A program made the position numbers and the translations under genes. DNA of 64,000 nt from Prorocentrum cordatum (Eukaryota; Sar; Dinophyceae; Prorocentrales; Prorocentraceae), in NCBI GenBank assembly GCA_963575745.1, contig CAUYUJ010019281.1:708735-772734 (forward strand). The letters run 5' to 3'. Below, one piece after another: positions 1 to 12,935 of the stretch (the first letter of the stretch is position 1; every line of letters begins with the position of its first letter). Below the pieces are notes generated by a model. That model saw only the letters and a list, made by a program, of their open reading frames with translations. It searched no databases and was not told the DNA's origin.

Positions 1-40
1 CTAGGTGGCTCGGCCACGCCTTCTAACACCTCGTGGGGGG

Positions 41-237
41 ACCTCCCCCTCTAGGCGCGCTCGCGGCACCTTCCTGGACGCTCCTGCTGCTGCGTCGGAT
101 GTTCAGTGCCGTGTTTGAGTGTGCTCGTCGCTTTTGATTTACTGTAGGGTTGTCGCTCCAGCTCCGCCTGACCCCCTTTGAAGGTCCCCCCAAGCTCTCA
201 GTACAAAGCTGGCTAAGTAGAGGGGTGTTAATGTAAA
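41..237. repeat. 197-bp direct repeat, copy 1
   Basis: This block recurs at 301-497 at a constant offset of 260 bp with only a few substitutions. It begins ACCTCCCCCTCTAGGCGCGC and ends at the GTGTTAATGTAAA stretch. No coding frame is convincing. The two copies diverge immediately after the shared TGTAAA, where copy 2 runs into a CTTGG-type minisatellite. Confidence 0.9.
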
Positions 238-300
238 TACGCGTTTTCCAAACACACTTTTACAGTAACATCGTCAATGTTTCTAGCCGCCGAAATCGCG

Positions 301-497
301 ACCTCCCCCTCTAGGCGCGCTCGCGGCACCTTCCTGGACGCTCCTGCTGCTGCGTCGGATCTTCAGTGCCGTGTTTGAGTATGCTTGTTGCTTTTGATTT
401 ACTGTAGGGTTGTCGCTCCAGCTCCGCCTGACCCCCTTTGAAGGTCCCCCCAAGCTCTCAGTACAAAGCTGGCTAAGTATAGAGGTGTTAATGTAAA
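301..497. repeat. 197-bp direct repeat, copy 2
   Basis: Second copy of the block at 41-237. Its right end is the left edge of the family B minisatellite at 500, so the boundary may record an insertion or a template switch. Confidence 0.9.
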
Positions 498-499
498 GG

Positions 500-815
500 G
501 CTGTTTGGGGGCCCTCTTGGGGACCCCTTGGGCCGTCATGGGGCGGTCTTGGGGGCCTCTGGGGCCATCGTGGAGCGTCGGAAGCCCGAACACGCAAGAA
601 CGCGAAAAATACATAACAAACACGAAACATCAATGGTGGTTGCCTGTTTGGGCCTTCTTGGAGCGCTGTTGGGCCTTCTTTGGGGCCTCCTGGGCCGTCT
701 TGGGACCATTTTGGGCGTCTTGGAGCGCTCTTGGGCTGTCTTGAAGGCCTATTGGACCCTCTTGGGCGCTTTCTGGGGCCCTCTTGGACCGTATTGGAGC
801 CCTCTGGCTTCTGGA
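500..815. repeat. Family B CTTGG minisatellite with A-rich core, copy 1
   Basis: Degenerate 11-12-bp units of the type CTTGGGGGCCTC surround a distinct block at about 561-625 (GTCGGAAGCCCGAACACGC, then AAGAACGCGAAAAATAC). The same block, interrupting the same kind of units, occurs near 9079, 54998, 60078 and 62588. The unit length keeps frames open, so long Leu/Gly/Trp-rich or Pro/Arg-rich ORFs arise on both strands. I treat them as by-products. Confidence 0.75.
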
Positions 816-829
816 AACGTCACGCGGGG

Positions 830-2040
830 CAGCCCAGGAGCGCGCGGGAACGCACGGGAAGTTTGTCTACTTTGGGCCCCAGCCCTTCGAAGAGTAGAAT
901 CTCAGAGTCCCGAGTGCAGAGAGCAGAGGACACACGAGGGCTTGCGGGTGCCTCCACCTCGCGCCTCGCGTCACGGCTGTGGATCTGGACCTGGACTGCG
1001 GCTTCAGAAAAACGCCTGGAGTGAGGCCCCCTCTCTTAACTTGCAAGCTTCTGAACTCTATCAGCCGGTATGCTTGGCATCGCTCGGACGTGTGCATTTT
1101 CGGCGAGGACCATCGAGGAGCATCCTTGATCAATTGGCGAAACAACCACGCACGAATCCGAAAAAAACACAGGGAATGGACGTCCGAGCGATGGCCAGTG
1201 TGTAGCCCACGGTGCCCTCAATAGGCCTGCCTCGGCCTCAGTACCACGCGCCGCCTCTGGCGGCGCCCGCTCCCCCCGGGGGCGCTCCGCCCCTCGAGCT
1301 CGGGCGGTGCCCGCCCCCCCCCTCCGAGCGCGGCGACTCGTGCCGGCCGGCGGGGTCTGGCTGCGCAGCGCGGCCCAGACGCCCGCGCAGGTGCGTTCCA
1401 CGGCGCGGTGGAGGTCTACGGCGAGGACCCCGGGGGAGCTCCGGGGCCACGACGGGGGGCGGTGGGCACAGGGGGGGACGCACTCGACCCCCCAATCGCC
1501 CCTTGATCGCCGATTGGGGCCCGACGGCCCACGCCTCCCGAGGAGCTTGCGGACTTGCTATCGGGGGCCCATCGCCGATCGTTCGGCGATTCATCGCCGG
1601 TTCAAGGTCGAGATGTTCCCCCCCCCCGTATGCCAGTCCCCTCCTTCTCGCTGCTCCTCAGAGACGCATCGAGAGGGGAGGGGAGGGCGAAGGGCAGGCA
1701 GCGAAACGGGATGGGGGGGAGGGGCGGGTGCGCATGCGCCAGGGGGGGGCAAGGAGAGAGGAGTAAGTCAGAGGGAGAGAGGAGGGAGGAGGGAGGAGGG
1801 AGGGGGGCAGAGAGAGAGGAGGAGGCAGGGAGAGAGGCAGAGGGAAGGAGGAGGGCAGGGAGGAGGCATGCACCAGGGGGGGGGCAGAGGCAGAGAGGGA
1901 GAGAGGAGGAAGGCAGAGGGAGGGACGAAAAGAGGGGGCAAAGGACTACCGCGGCTGGGGGGGGGGGCAGGGCGGGGGGGGGGTCGGGCGAGAGGGGGCA
2001 GGACGAGCGTTTGAAGCTGATGACGACCTGCACCGTGTCA
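830..2040. other. No recognised gene; GC-rich then purine-rich DNA
   Basis: From 830 to 1230 I see no gene. 1230-1640 is very GC-rich, with a perfect 8-bp-stem hairpin at 1571-1590 built on ATCGCCGA. 1640-2020 is a GGGAGAGAGGAGG-type purine tract. Open frames here are low-complexity in composition. Confidence 0.5.
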
Positions 2041-2127
2041 AGTCGATTGGCGAACTGCCCGTTCTCGGTTTTTCCACAGAGGGCAGGATTAATGCCGCAG
2101 GTTGATACAGGCTCCAATATGCCTCCT

Positions 2128-2230
2128 CATCCTCCTCGTCTGACCTCCCCTCATCCTCCTCATCTATCCTCCTCCTCCTCCTCCTCCTCCTCCTCCTCGT
2201 CTATCCTTCTCCTTCTCCTCATCCTCCTCT
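2128..2230. repeat. (TCC)n-rich microsatellite
   Basis: TCCTCCTCC-type tract with a few TCATCC interruptions. It is followed by 2230-3535, where no gene, RNA or repeat could be recognised. Confidence 0.85.
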
Positions 2231-3538
2231 AACAGCACGGACTTCTAACATACTGCCGTTACTCAGAAGAAGATTTACCTCCCCGCTTTCGCTTCCAAGC
2301 ACAGTCCTGTGCGCGCGTCACCCCCCCTCGCCGCATCGCTTCCCCCATCCACGGGATTCCCAGATACCGTCCCAAAAGACGCTCGGCATCATTCCAGGAT
2401 AACTTGGCACCATGCTGTGAACACATGAATCGCACTGGAATGTGTTGGGATCGTGATGGGATAGTTTGGTAAAGTACCGGAAAGCTAGGTATTGCACCGA
2501 CTGCGTTTGGTATTGTACCGAACTTGCCCTTGCATCGTTAGTCTCCGCATGCGGGCCAGGCCCCAAAGCACATGACATTATACCAGGATCCGTTGGCATT
2601 ATACCACGTTTACCCCGTATTCTGCCATAGTGCCGTTTGGTTCGATATTTGGCGTCGTTCAGGGCAGTGTTTGAGACTTCGGGGCTCGGCAGTGCGAATG
2701 GGCACAGGGCGCGCTAGAGACTGGGGAAGATGGACGGACGTGGATCGTTTGATGGCCTAAGAGGTTACGGTCACGCTCCCCGCGAGCAAGTTGGCATTGT
2801 TTGGTTCCCATTTGGAAGCGAGGGTGGTCAATAGCGAGGTCGATGATTCCGCCACTCAGCTAGGGCTTCGGACCTTATCTCGGATTCGAAAGCTTCCGAG
2901 GCAGTTTGAAAGCTTTTCTGGGGCATCTAGTTTTTATCACGATAACGAAGAAAGTGTGAGAGGATGGTTCAGTCAAAAGTATCGTCACCCCTCATGCGAA
3001 CTGGCTGGCACATGGCGCTTGTTCGGGCGACTTGGTTTTGGATAAGGAGAAGCAGGTCGCACTCGTGCAAGCTGTTTCGCAATTGCGACATTGCTCGAGG
3101 CACTCTCCCGAGTTGCGCATTCGAAGGGGACGCGGTGGCAGATGCTCTGACTGACGATGTTGCAACAGAAGCGAGATTGTCCGAAGCTGGTCGTTTCCAG
3201 GTGAATAATTCAGCGGCGAAGGCCAGATTGGTGCGCAAACGAGTCTTGAGAGCAACGTTGTCTGCGGCGACGGCCCAGCATTCCATACAGCGGTCGGCGA
3301 GGCTTGGAAATCGTGGCGCGCCCTCGTCTGCCAGCGCTGCTGCCCCCCCCCCGCCCCGAGAGCTGTGTTGTATCTGCCATGACCTCGCAGCACGCCTCGG
3401 GCGTGTCAGGAGCGCGGCGCTTCAGGTGCTGCTGCAGCGCCTCCGCGGCACAGAGGGTCTAGTGGTTGGGCTCTTGGTGCGAAGAGCCCGAGGCCGTGCA
3501 AGGGAGAGCGGGGTGGGGGGGTGGGGTGGGGGGGGGGT

Positions 3539-4917
<1,379 letters not shown>

Positions 4918-5110
4918 ATTGCCGAGGGGGTTGGGCAGTCCAAGGTCCCCACACTGTACCCGGGAAAAAAACGTAGGGCAATCCTCGACAGGTTCAATAT
5001 TGGTGTGAGGCCCCGACCCCTGTCGAGTAGAAACGTTGTGTTGATTTCGTCAACGATCCCGTTCCAAGCTTCTTCCCATAAACAGGCTTGTTCCGCTCCT
5101 CATCATTTGT

Positions 5111-7144
5111 CCCAACCATCCTGTGGTGTTGGGCCTTCGTTTTGAAGAGACAGCGCCGCGCGTCCCTCCTCCTCGTCCTCCTCCTCTTCCCGCTGCCCTC
5201 CCCCCCCTCTCCCCATCATCAGCATCACCGTCGCCACCATCATCGTCATCATCATCACCATCATCAGTTCGGCACATCCCTCACACGGTTCGTGGCCCCA
5301 TAGGGAGCCCCACCGAAGGCCCCAGTGGCTGCGTCCCATGCGCCACCGCCACCCATCACGGCACACCCCTCACACGGTTCGTGGCTCCATAGGGAGCTTC
5401 ACCGAAGGCCCCAATGGTTGCGTCCTCATGCGTCACCGCCGCCCAGTTCGGCACACCCTTCACACGGTTCGTGGCCCCATAGGGAGCTCCACCGAACGCC
5501 CCAGTGGTTGCGTCCTCATGCGTCACCGCCGCGCATTACGGCACACCCTTCACACGGTTCGTGGACCCTTGTGGAGCTTCACCGAAGGCCCCAGTGGCTG
5601 CGTCCGCATGCGTCACCGCCACCCAGGACAACGTTTCGTGGCCACATAGGGAGCTCCACCGAAGGCTCCAGTGGCAGGGCCCGCATGCGTCACCGCCACC
5701 CAGGACAGCGCTTCGTGGCCCCATAGGGAGCTCCACCGAAGGCTCGAGTGGCAGGGTCCGCATGCGTCACCGCCACCCAGCACAGCGTTTCGTGGCGCCA
5801 TGGGGAGCTCCACTCAAAGCTCCATTGGCAGGGTCCGCATGCGTCACCGCCACAACGCTTCGTGGCCCCATAGGGAGCTCCATCGAAGACTCCAGTGGCA
5901 GCGCCCGCATGCGTCACCGTCACCCAGGACAGCGCTCCGTGGCCCCATAAGGAGCTCCATCGAAGGCTCCAGTGGCAGGGTACAGCGCTTCGTGGCCCCA
6001 TAGGGAGCCACACCGAAAGCTCCAGTGGCAGGGCCCGCATGCGCCACCGCCACCCAGGACAGCGCTTCGTGGCCCCATAGGGAGCTCCACCGAAGGCTCC
6101 AGTGGCAGCGTCCGCATGCGTCACCGCCACCCAAGAAAGCGTTCCGTGGCCCCATAGGGAGCTCCACCGAAGGCTCCAGTGGCAGGGCCCGCATGCGCCA
6201 CCTCCACCCAGGACAGCGCGTCGTGGCCCCATAGGGAGCTCCAGTGGCAGGGTCCGCATGCGGCACCGCCACCCAGGGCAGCGCTCCGTGGCCCCATAGG
6301 GAGCTCCAGTGGCAGGGTCCGCATGCGGCACCGCCACCCAGGGCAGCGCTCCGTGGCCCGAAAGAGAGCTCCACCGAAAGCTCCAGTGGCAGGGTCCGCA
6401 TGCGCCACCGTTGCCCAGGACAGCGCTTCGTGGCCCCATAGGGAGCTACACCGAAAGCTCCAGTGTCAGGGTCCGCATGCGTCACCGCCACCCAGCACAG
6501 CGTTTCGTGGCCCCATAGGGAGCTCCATCGAAGGCTCCAGTGGCAGCGCCCGCATGCGTCACCGCCACCCAGGACAGCGCTCCGTGGCCCCATACGGAGC
6601 TCCATCGAAGGCTCCAGTGGCAGGGTCCGCATGCTTTACCGCCACCCAGGACAGCGCTTCGTGGCCCCATAGGGATCTCCACCAAAGGCTTCAGTGGCAG
6701 GGTCCGCATGCGTCCGCGCCACCGATTTCGGCGCACCCCTCGCACGTTTCATGGCCCCATAGGGAGCTCCAGTGGCAGGGTCCGCATGCGTCACCGCCAC
6801 CCAGGACAGCGCTTCGTGGCCCCATAGAGAGCTCCACCGATAGCTCCAGTGGCAGGGTCCACATTCGCCACCGCCAACCAGGACAGCGCTTCGTGGCCCC
6901 ATAGGGAGCTCCACCGAAGGCTCCAGTGGCAGCGTCCGCATGCGTCACCGCCACCCAGCGCAGCGCTTCGTGGCCCCATACGGAGCTCCGCCGAAGCCTT
7001 CAGTGGCAGGGTCCGCATGCGCCCGCGCCACCGATTTCGGCGCACCCCTCGCACGCTTCATGGCCACATAGGGAGCTTCACGGAAAGCGGTACCCACCAT
7101 GCGGCATTCGCAGTTGCATATGGTTAGGTCTTTCGTCAGGCTAA
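5111..7144 (+). repeat. Family A composite repeat, copy A2 (head, array, tail)
   Basis: Head at 5111-5155 matches A1 (CCAACCATCCTGTGGTGTTG, TCGTTTTGAAGAG), then TCC and ATC/CAT triplet runs. The array at about 5265-7084 starts with CTCACACGGTTCGTGGCCCC units and moves into a 77-bp form: starts near 6055, 6132 and 6209 are exactly 77 apart, followed by 65-bp units lacking CACCGAAGGCTC. The tail module at 7085-7144 reads GGCATTCGCAGTTGCATATG then GTTAGGTCTTTCGTCAGGC. It recurs at the ends of A4 and A5, which marks a real boundary. Confidence 0.9.
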
Positions 7145-8155
7145 TGTCCCCGATCTTCGGGTCCCCGTTTTGAATTCGCAGCGCCGCACGTCTCGTCCTT
7201 CTCCGTCTCCTTTTTCTCCTCTCCTTCTCCTCCTCCTCCTCCTCCTCCTCCTCCTCCTCCTCTGTTTCCTCCTCCTCCTCCTCCTCCTCCTCCTCCTCCT
7301 CCTCCTCCTCCTCCTCCTCCTCCTCCTCCTCCTCTTCCTTCCCTCCTCCGCCTCCTCCTTCTCGTCAGCATCATCGTCTTGATATCAATCACCACCATCA
7401 TGACCACCACAGGTTCGTCACACCCCTCACACGGTTCGTACCGAAGGCCCCAGGGACGGCTCTAGCAGCGCAGGAGGCCTCATCTTCTCCTTCGATTTTG
7501 CCGTTTCGAATGTCGGCAAAGCCCTCACACGTTTCGTTGCCCCGCAGGAGGCTCCGCCGAGGGCCCCAGTGGCAGGGTTCACATTGGTAACCGCCCCATG
7601 TCGGCAGACCCCTAACACGTTTCGTGGCCCCATATGGGGGCTTCACCGAGGGCCCCAGCGGCAGGGATCATATGAGTACCCGACCCATGCCTGCAGACCC
7701 TTTACACGCTTCGTGGGCCCAAGTGGCAGGGTTCATAGGGGTACCCGCCCGATTTCGGCAGACCCCTCACACACTTCGTGGCCCCATGGGGAGCTCCACC
7801 GAGGGACCCAGTCATGGGTACCTGCCCCATGTCGGCACACCCCTCACATTTTTCGTGGCCCCAGAGCCCCAGTGGCAGGGTTCACATGGGTACCCGCCCC
7901 ATGTCAGCAGATCCCTCACACGCTTCGTGGCCCCAGATGGGGGCTCCACCGAGGACCCCAGTGGCAGGGTACACGTGGGTACCCGCCTATTTTCGGCAGA
8001 CCCTTCACACTCTTCGTGGCCCCTGGGGAGCTCAACCGAGGGCCCCAGTGGCAGGGTTCACATGGTTACACGCCCCATGGTGGCAGATCCCGTTATACTT
8101 TTTGTAGACCCACCACTGGGAGTTCCACCGAAGGCCCCACTAGGAGGGTTCGAAT
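7145..8155 (+). repeat. Family A composite repeat, copy A3
   Basis: Begins directly at the tail of A2 with a diverged head at 7145-7190 (GGTCCCCGTTTTGAATTCGC, then AGCGCCGCACGTC). A (TCC)n tract at 7203-7348 and a GATATCAATCACCACCATC-type run follow. The array at about 7415-8155 has units carrying CTCACACGCTTCGTGGCCCC and GGCAGGGTTCACATGGGTAC, a subfamily distinct from A2. No tail module is seen before 8160. Confidence 0.85.
7203..7348. repeat. (TCC)n microsatellite
   Basis: Long pyrimidine triplet run with one TGTTTCC break. It sits at the position in family A between head and core array, where A2 also has TCC and A4 has ATC triplets. Confidence 0.95.
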
Positions 8156-8395
8156 GCGTCCCGAGCCTGTTCCGAAGTTCTTTAGCGAATTTATCAGGGG
8201 CATTGCGGGGCCCCCTTTATCGAGTTCTTGTGCATTGAGTGTTCATGATGGTCGTTCCATGGCCGTGGAATGGGTTGGATTCTTCGCAAGGGCATTTTTT
8301 TGTTCTCTCTCTCTCTCCACGTGCCCCGAGTCGTCCGGCATCGAGGGATCTGCGCGGTATCAGGCCACCTTGGAGGCCAGGCTTTGGACTTAGAC

Positions 8396-8815
8396 CAGGA
8401 CGTTGGCAAGTCGGGAAAACGACACCCTTTCCTACAAGGTCAGGTTTGGTCGTCCAGGTCTCCACGTCGCCAGGTGCCCAGGGTCGGCAGGCATCGAGCG
8501 GTCTTCGCGGTCGAAGGCCCATGGAGACCAGGGCAAAGGTTATCGAAGCATTAAAATCTACATAAACACAAATTTCCGACGGCCCGCGCGGATGTATTGG
8601 GTCTGCGCTGGCCCCCCTGGCGGCATATCTGGCTCCGCCCCAGGTGCGCTTCGCGCGCCAGGGATGGGGGTCCAGCGCCGATCCAAGAAATCCGTGCGGA
8701 ACCCCACAAGCTTATGTTTATGCCTTCTTTGTTCTTCTAAACTAGCCAAGACGTTGGCAAGCCGAGGAGACGACGCCTTGTCCTGCAAAGTCAAATTTGG
8801 TCGTCCAGTGTCTGC
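8396..8815 (+). repeat. About 70-bp direct repeat pair (8396-8466 and 8748-8815)
   Basis: Both copies carry GACGTTGGCAAG, then CGACRCCTT and TTTGGTCGTCCAG. A second internal duplication (GGCATCGAG...TCGCGGT) is visible at about 8320-8370 and 8465-8510. No coding signal was recognised. Confidence 0.75.
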
Positions 8816-8892
8816 TTTTTCTTGCTGCGCTGCAGGGTTAGGATCGTTGGCCAGGTCTGTGGGGGGTTTTGCGGGCTTTCAGTGCCCCTGGT

Positions 8893-9170
8893 TGGGGCTC
8901 GTCTGGGGAATCTTGGGACCCTCTTAGGTGCCCCTCTTGGGTGTCCCTGGGGAGCCCTGGAGGGCCTCTCCGGGCCATCTTGAAGGCCAAGGGGGGATCC
9001 TTGATCCAGGCGCCCCTTCGAGAGCCCTCAAAACCATATCTTGGGGCCCTCCTGGGGCGCTCTTGGGCCTCAGAGGCCCATCGGACGCGAAGAGGCGAGA
9101 AGGCACAATTCATTGATTTCCCTGTCTGGTTTTTGAACGATGTTGGACCCTTAGGGATATCCTTGGCTGG
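8893..9170. repeat. Family B minisatellite, copy 2
   Basis: CTTGGGACCCTCTTAGGTGC-type units are followed by the conserved block CCCATCGGACGCGAAGAGGC then GAGAAGGCACAATTCATTGAT. The CATTGAT at the end of the block matches the corresponding CAATGAT in copies 5 and 6. Confidence 0.75.
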
Positions 9171-9599
9171 CAACGAGAGCACTTGGAGCCAGACCATTGC
9201 GAATGGGGGAGGGGGAGGATCAAACCCCTCCCCGAAGGCGAAGAAAGGGGTTCTGGATGTGGAGAGAAAGATCTCGTTTGACCCAGACCCCCTCGCGTCG
9301 TGAAGAAAAACACGACGGAAGGTTTTTCGTTATGTTCGGCCTCTCAGGGTCCTCACAGGGCTGCGGGACCGCGAAACAACGACTCTGGCTGAAAAGCTGA
9401 AGCCAGGGATTGGGACCAGGCCTCTGGGGGTCGACGTTTTGAAAAAGACCATGACGTCGGGGGTCTGTGGGCCACCTGCGCCCAGAGGGCTGGCTGGTGA
9501 GATCCCGGGGACGCTGCCGTGCAGTTTTCTTTCGTGCCGCCGCCTCGATAGAGCAAAACACGGATTCGAGGGGTGCTGGATGTCCCGGTCTACCGTGTT

Positions 9600-9945
9600 C
9601 GGTTTCAGGGGGGCTCCGACCGTCGGGTTGCCGCGATGGCTCGAGGCTGAGCGATCCACGCGGCGTCAGGAGCCAGCGCTGGCGTCATCGCGACATGGGC
9701 CTGGCGTGCGCTTCGGGTGGAGAGGGCGAGAGGAGTGGAGCTACGGCTACATCGACGAGGGCACAGGTGTGTTCAGCAACGCTCCGAAGGGGTGCCCCAT
9801 GCACACCTACCGGGAGTCGGTCTGCTTGCCGCTTATCGCTCCCCTCTCGCTTCCCGTTGTGAAGGATCGGGGTCCCGAGGAATATGAGGACCATAAGGGA
9901 CCCATGGACTTGTGTAGGAGGCGTAAGAAAGAGAGAGAGAGAGAG
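9600..9945 (+). other. Possible exon-like open stretch, unidentified
   Basis: One plus-strand frame through 9600-9945 encodes a non-repetitive segment with mixed composition (for example EEWSYGYIDEGTG and KGCPMHTYRES) before running into a GA-rich tract. I recognise no family, and neither splice sites nor a start are decisive. It could be a decayed exon or chance. The flanks at 9170-9600 and 9945-10200 show nothing recognisable. Confidence 0.2.
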
Positions 9946-10204
9946 AGAAACAACAAAAAGAGTGGAGTTACGTTTAGACCCTCCATCGCTCTCGCCATGA
10001 CGGAGAAGTTGTCCTCCATCTGGAAAATGGGGCCTCGACCCAGGGGTTTCCCCCAGTGGCACTAGTTCTGCATCCTGAACCATGTTTGGACGGCCCGGCG
10101 TTTGCCGAGGGCCTCAGGGTCCCGACAACGGCGAAGAAAGTTTTTCTCAAGGAGCCGTTTCCTTTTTGCTACGCTTCTCCTTGTCGGGCTTCCCTTCTTT
10201 CAGA

Positions 10205-10290
10205 GCGAATTTTGATCCGATCGATCCGATTCGAAATCGATCGCGGCTGGCTCGATCCGATTCGATTCCGATGATCCAGCGATCCACTGC
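10205..10290. repeat. GATCCGATTCG degenerate short repeat
   Basis: Repeated GATCCGATTCGAT and CGATCGATCC motifs form a self-complementary patch. The region has little else to offer. Confidence 0.6.
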
Positions 10291-10539
10291 TTGCATGGCG
10301 CTGCGGTGCATCCTGGCCCAGCCCAGCCGAGTCGATCTCGATGTTGTGTCGACGCAGCCCGAGCCGACGCACATCCCTATTCGATCCGGTTTCCCGATTT
10401 GATGCTGATTGATGTTACCCCTCGTGGCACTTGGAAACTACAGGGCTGTTTTTTGGCTCCTCCCCCACCTGTGCCTCCACATCCTAGTCCTCCTCATCCT
10501 CCTCCACGTATTATGTCCTATTCTGCCATTCCTCCCCTT

Positions 10540-11127
10540 ATAAATAATGTCTCCCTGTCGCACCCCGAGGCCAGTTGTTAGGGCGGGCCCGGCGTTTCGC
10601 CTAAGACACTTTCACCATTTATGACCCTGGAACTGAAAATCGACAACAGTTTGACAGATGGAGAGCGGGTCGTTTTCAAAATGGGGCTCTCGCTTTAGCG
10701 CCGAGCAAATTTGCTTTAAACATTTGCAAGAGCTTCGCGGATTGAGGGCGGCTCGTTTTCAAAGCGTTGTTCTCGCGCTTGTGCCGCGTACATTTCTTTG
10801 CAACAGCTACGAAAGTTTCACGGATGCACATGGTTAGCGTACAAGAAAATGTGTTTTGGAGGGGTTCAAGCTTATAAGGGTGCAACAGTTACGTTTATTC
10901 GTGGTGTTGAAGTCCCAGGAATGGCGTTCTGGCGTGATTCAGGACCGCCCAGACGCAACAGTCATGTTGATCCGTGGCGTTGGAATTCCGAGAACGATGT
11001 TTTGGCATGCATCAGGGTCTTCAAACGGTTGTCTTCCAACAAGGCAGCTCGAACCTTTGTATGGGGCCTATGAAGAGGGAGCCTGGAGGGAGGGTTTATT
11101 CCAACATCGTTGATGACTCTTGGGTTT
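10540..11127 (+). repeat. Family C unit, copy 1
   Basis: Starts at the block CTGTCGCACCCCGAGGCCAG. It continues with about 80-bp subrepeats (GGGCGGSTCGTTTTCAAA, then TTCTCGC and GCCGCGYACATT), then a non-repetitive segment with GGCGTTGGAATTCCGAGAAC, and ends at GGGTTTATTCCAACATCGTT. The same order of parts follows in copy 2. Confidence 0.85.
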
Positions 11128-11139
11128 GCATTGTCTCCT

Positions 11140-12079
11140 TATAGGTAACTCCTTCCTGTCGCACCCCGAGGCCAGTTGTTAGGGCGGGCCGGGCGTTTCG
11201 TCTGAGACTTCCCCACCCTTTCTAGGATTCTGAAGCTTAAAAAGTGACAAGCGTTTCACAGATCGAGGGCGGGTGGTTTTCAGAACGTGGCTCTCGCCTT
11301 AGCGCCGCGCAAATTCGCTTTAAATATTTGCAAGAGTTTCGCGGGTTGAGGGCGGGTCGTTTTCAAAATGTGGTTCTCGCGTTAGCGCCGCGCACATTCG
11401 ATTTTAAACTTTGCAAGAGTTTCTCTGGTTCAGGGCGGATGGTTTTCAAAATGTGGCTCTCGCCTTAGCGCCGCGCACATTCTTTTTTCTTATAAAGAAT
11501 AATGAAAACGAGGACGAAACAAACATGCAACAGCTTCACGGATTGAGGGCGGGTGGTTTTCAACATGTGGTTCTCGCCTTAGCGCTGCGCACATTCGCTT
11601 TTAACATGTGCAAGAATTACACGGATTCAGGGCGGACGGTTTTCAAAATGTGGTCTTCGCTTTAGTGCCGCTCTTTTCACAGATTGAGGGCGGGTCGTTT
11701 CCAACATGTGGTTCTCGCTTTGGCGCCACGCAAATTCGTTTGATAAAGTTGCAAGAGTTTCACGGAATCCCATGGTCAACGTACCAGAAATTATATTTTG
11801 GGAGGATGCCGGATCATGCGGGCGCAACAATTATGTTGATTCGTTGTGCTAAAGTCCCCAACACGGAGTTCTGGCACGATTGTGTATCGTCAAGACGCAG
11901 CAGTCCGGTTGATATGTGGCGTTGAAATTCCGAGCAGTGTTTTGCCACGCGTCAGGATCTTCAAATTGCTGTCTTCCGGCAAGGAAGTTCCCTCAATGGA
12001 AATGAGCCGTTTGCAGGGGCCTATGAAGAGGGAGCTTGGAGGGAGGGTTTATTCCAACATCGTTGATGATTCTTGGGTT
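11140..12079 (+). repeat. Family C unit, copy 2 (expanded)
   Basis: Tandem copy of 10540-11127 with the same head (11157) and tail (GGGTTTATTCCAACATCGTT near 12043). It has about six to seven of the 80-bp subrepeats where copy 1 has two or three, so the length difference lies in the subrepeat array. Confidence 0.85.
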
Positions 12080-12359
12080 TCCACTGGTCCTCCTCTTCCT
12101 CCTCCTCCTACCTTCTCATGCCCTTCCCTCTCATCCCTCATCCTTCGCCTCCTTCGTGCCCTCCTCCGTAGCAACTTTCGCTCGAGATGTCTGGCCCCTC
12201 TTGGGACAGAGTTGATACCACCAGTCCGCGGTCAGGTCTCGTCTTTTTACACTCCTGTCGGAGACGCACGCTCTCGGCAGCGCGGGAGTCTCGTAAACAA
12301 CGGCTCTCTTGGCGTTGGCCTTTCTGGGTCAACTCAGGCATTTCCAGGTCCTGGGAGGG

Positions 12360-12935
12360 TCGTCGTCTCTCTCAGTTGCGTGGCCGTCGACAAGGGAAAA
12401 CAAGAAGGGCAAAACGGCGAAGAAGCTCGAGCGCAGGGACTCTGAGACAGGTACCTCCTCGGAGGCCTCGTCGTCGTCATTGTTCGTATGTTTGAGATTT
12501 CGACCCCGCTGGCGCCCCTCGACCTGGTGGACGGGGAGAAAAACAGGTGGCGAAGAAGCTGGTAACCCAGGAGGCGGCCCAGGAGCGAAAGCGGCTCGCG
12601 GACTCCAACTGGCGTGCGAAGGCATGGACAATCTGATCGGGCTAGGGTTGACGACGAAATCATGGGCCCTGCGCTCCAGGAGGCCTCCCCTGCCGCACCT
12701 TCTCTGCCCTCGCCCTCTCCGTCTAAGAAAGGAACACCAATGGTGACGTCGACGCCGACGGGCGGTGCTACATGCTATGGGATTGGTATCCCTACTGGCA
12801 CCCCTGCCCCTGGCACGCCTGTGGCTTCGGCTCCTCCTGACCATCATGGGGGACCGAATGGTGCTGGGGAAGCCCCGTATGCACCGATTCTGTCATCTAC
12901 ATCAGGCCCGGGTGGGAGCTTGGAACGCTGACGAC
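12360..12935 (+). other. Possible decayed coding stretch
   Basis: Short plus-strand segments with protein-like composition occur in two frames, first Lys/Ser-rich (KNKKGKTAKK...SETGTSSEASSSS), then Pro/Ser/Gly-rich to a stop near 12930. No single frame spans them and no family is recognised. 12935-13825 shows no gene and is locally AT-rich at 13380-13580. Confidence 0.2.

Noticed and set aside
5265-8155. CRISPR-like array of direct repeats
   Set aside because: Units are imperfect, contiguous or mutually similar along their whole length, with no unique spacers, and the context is eukaryotic.
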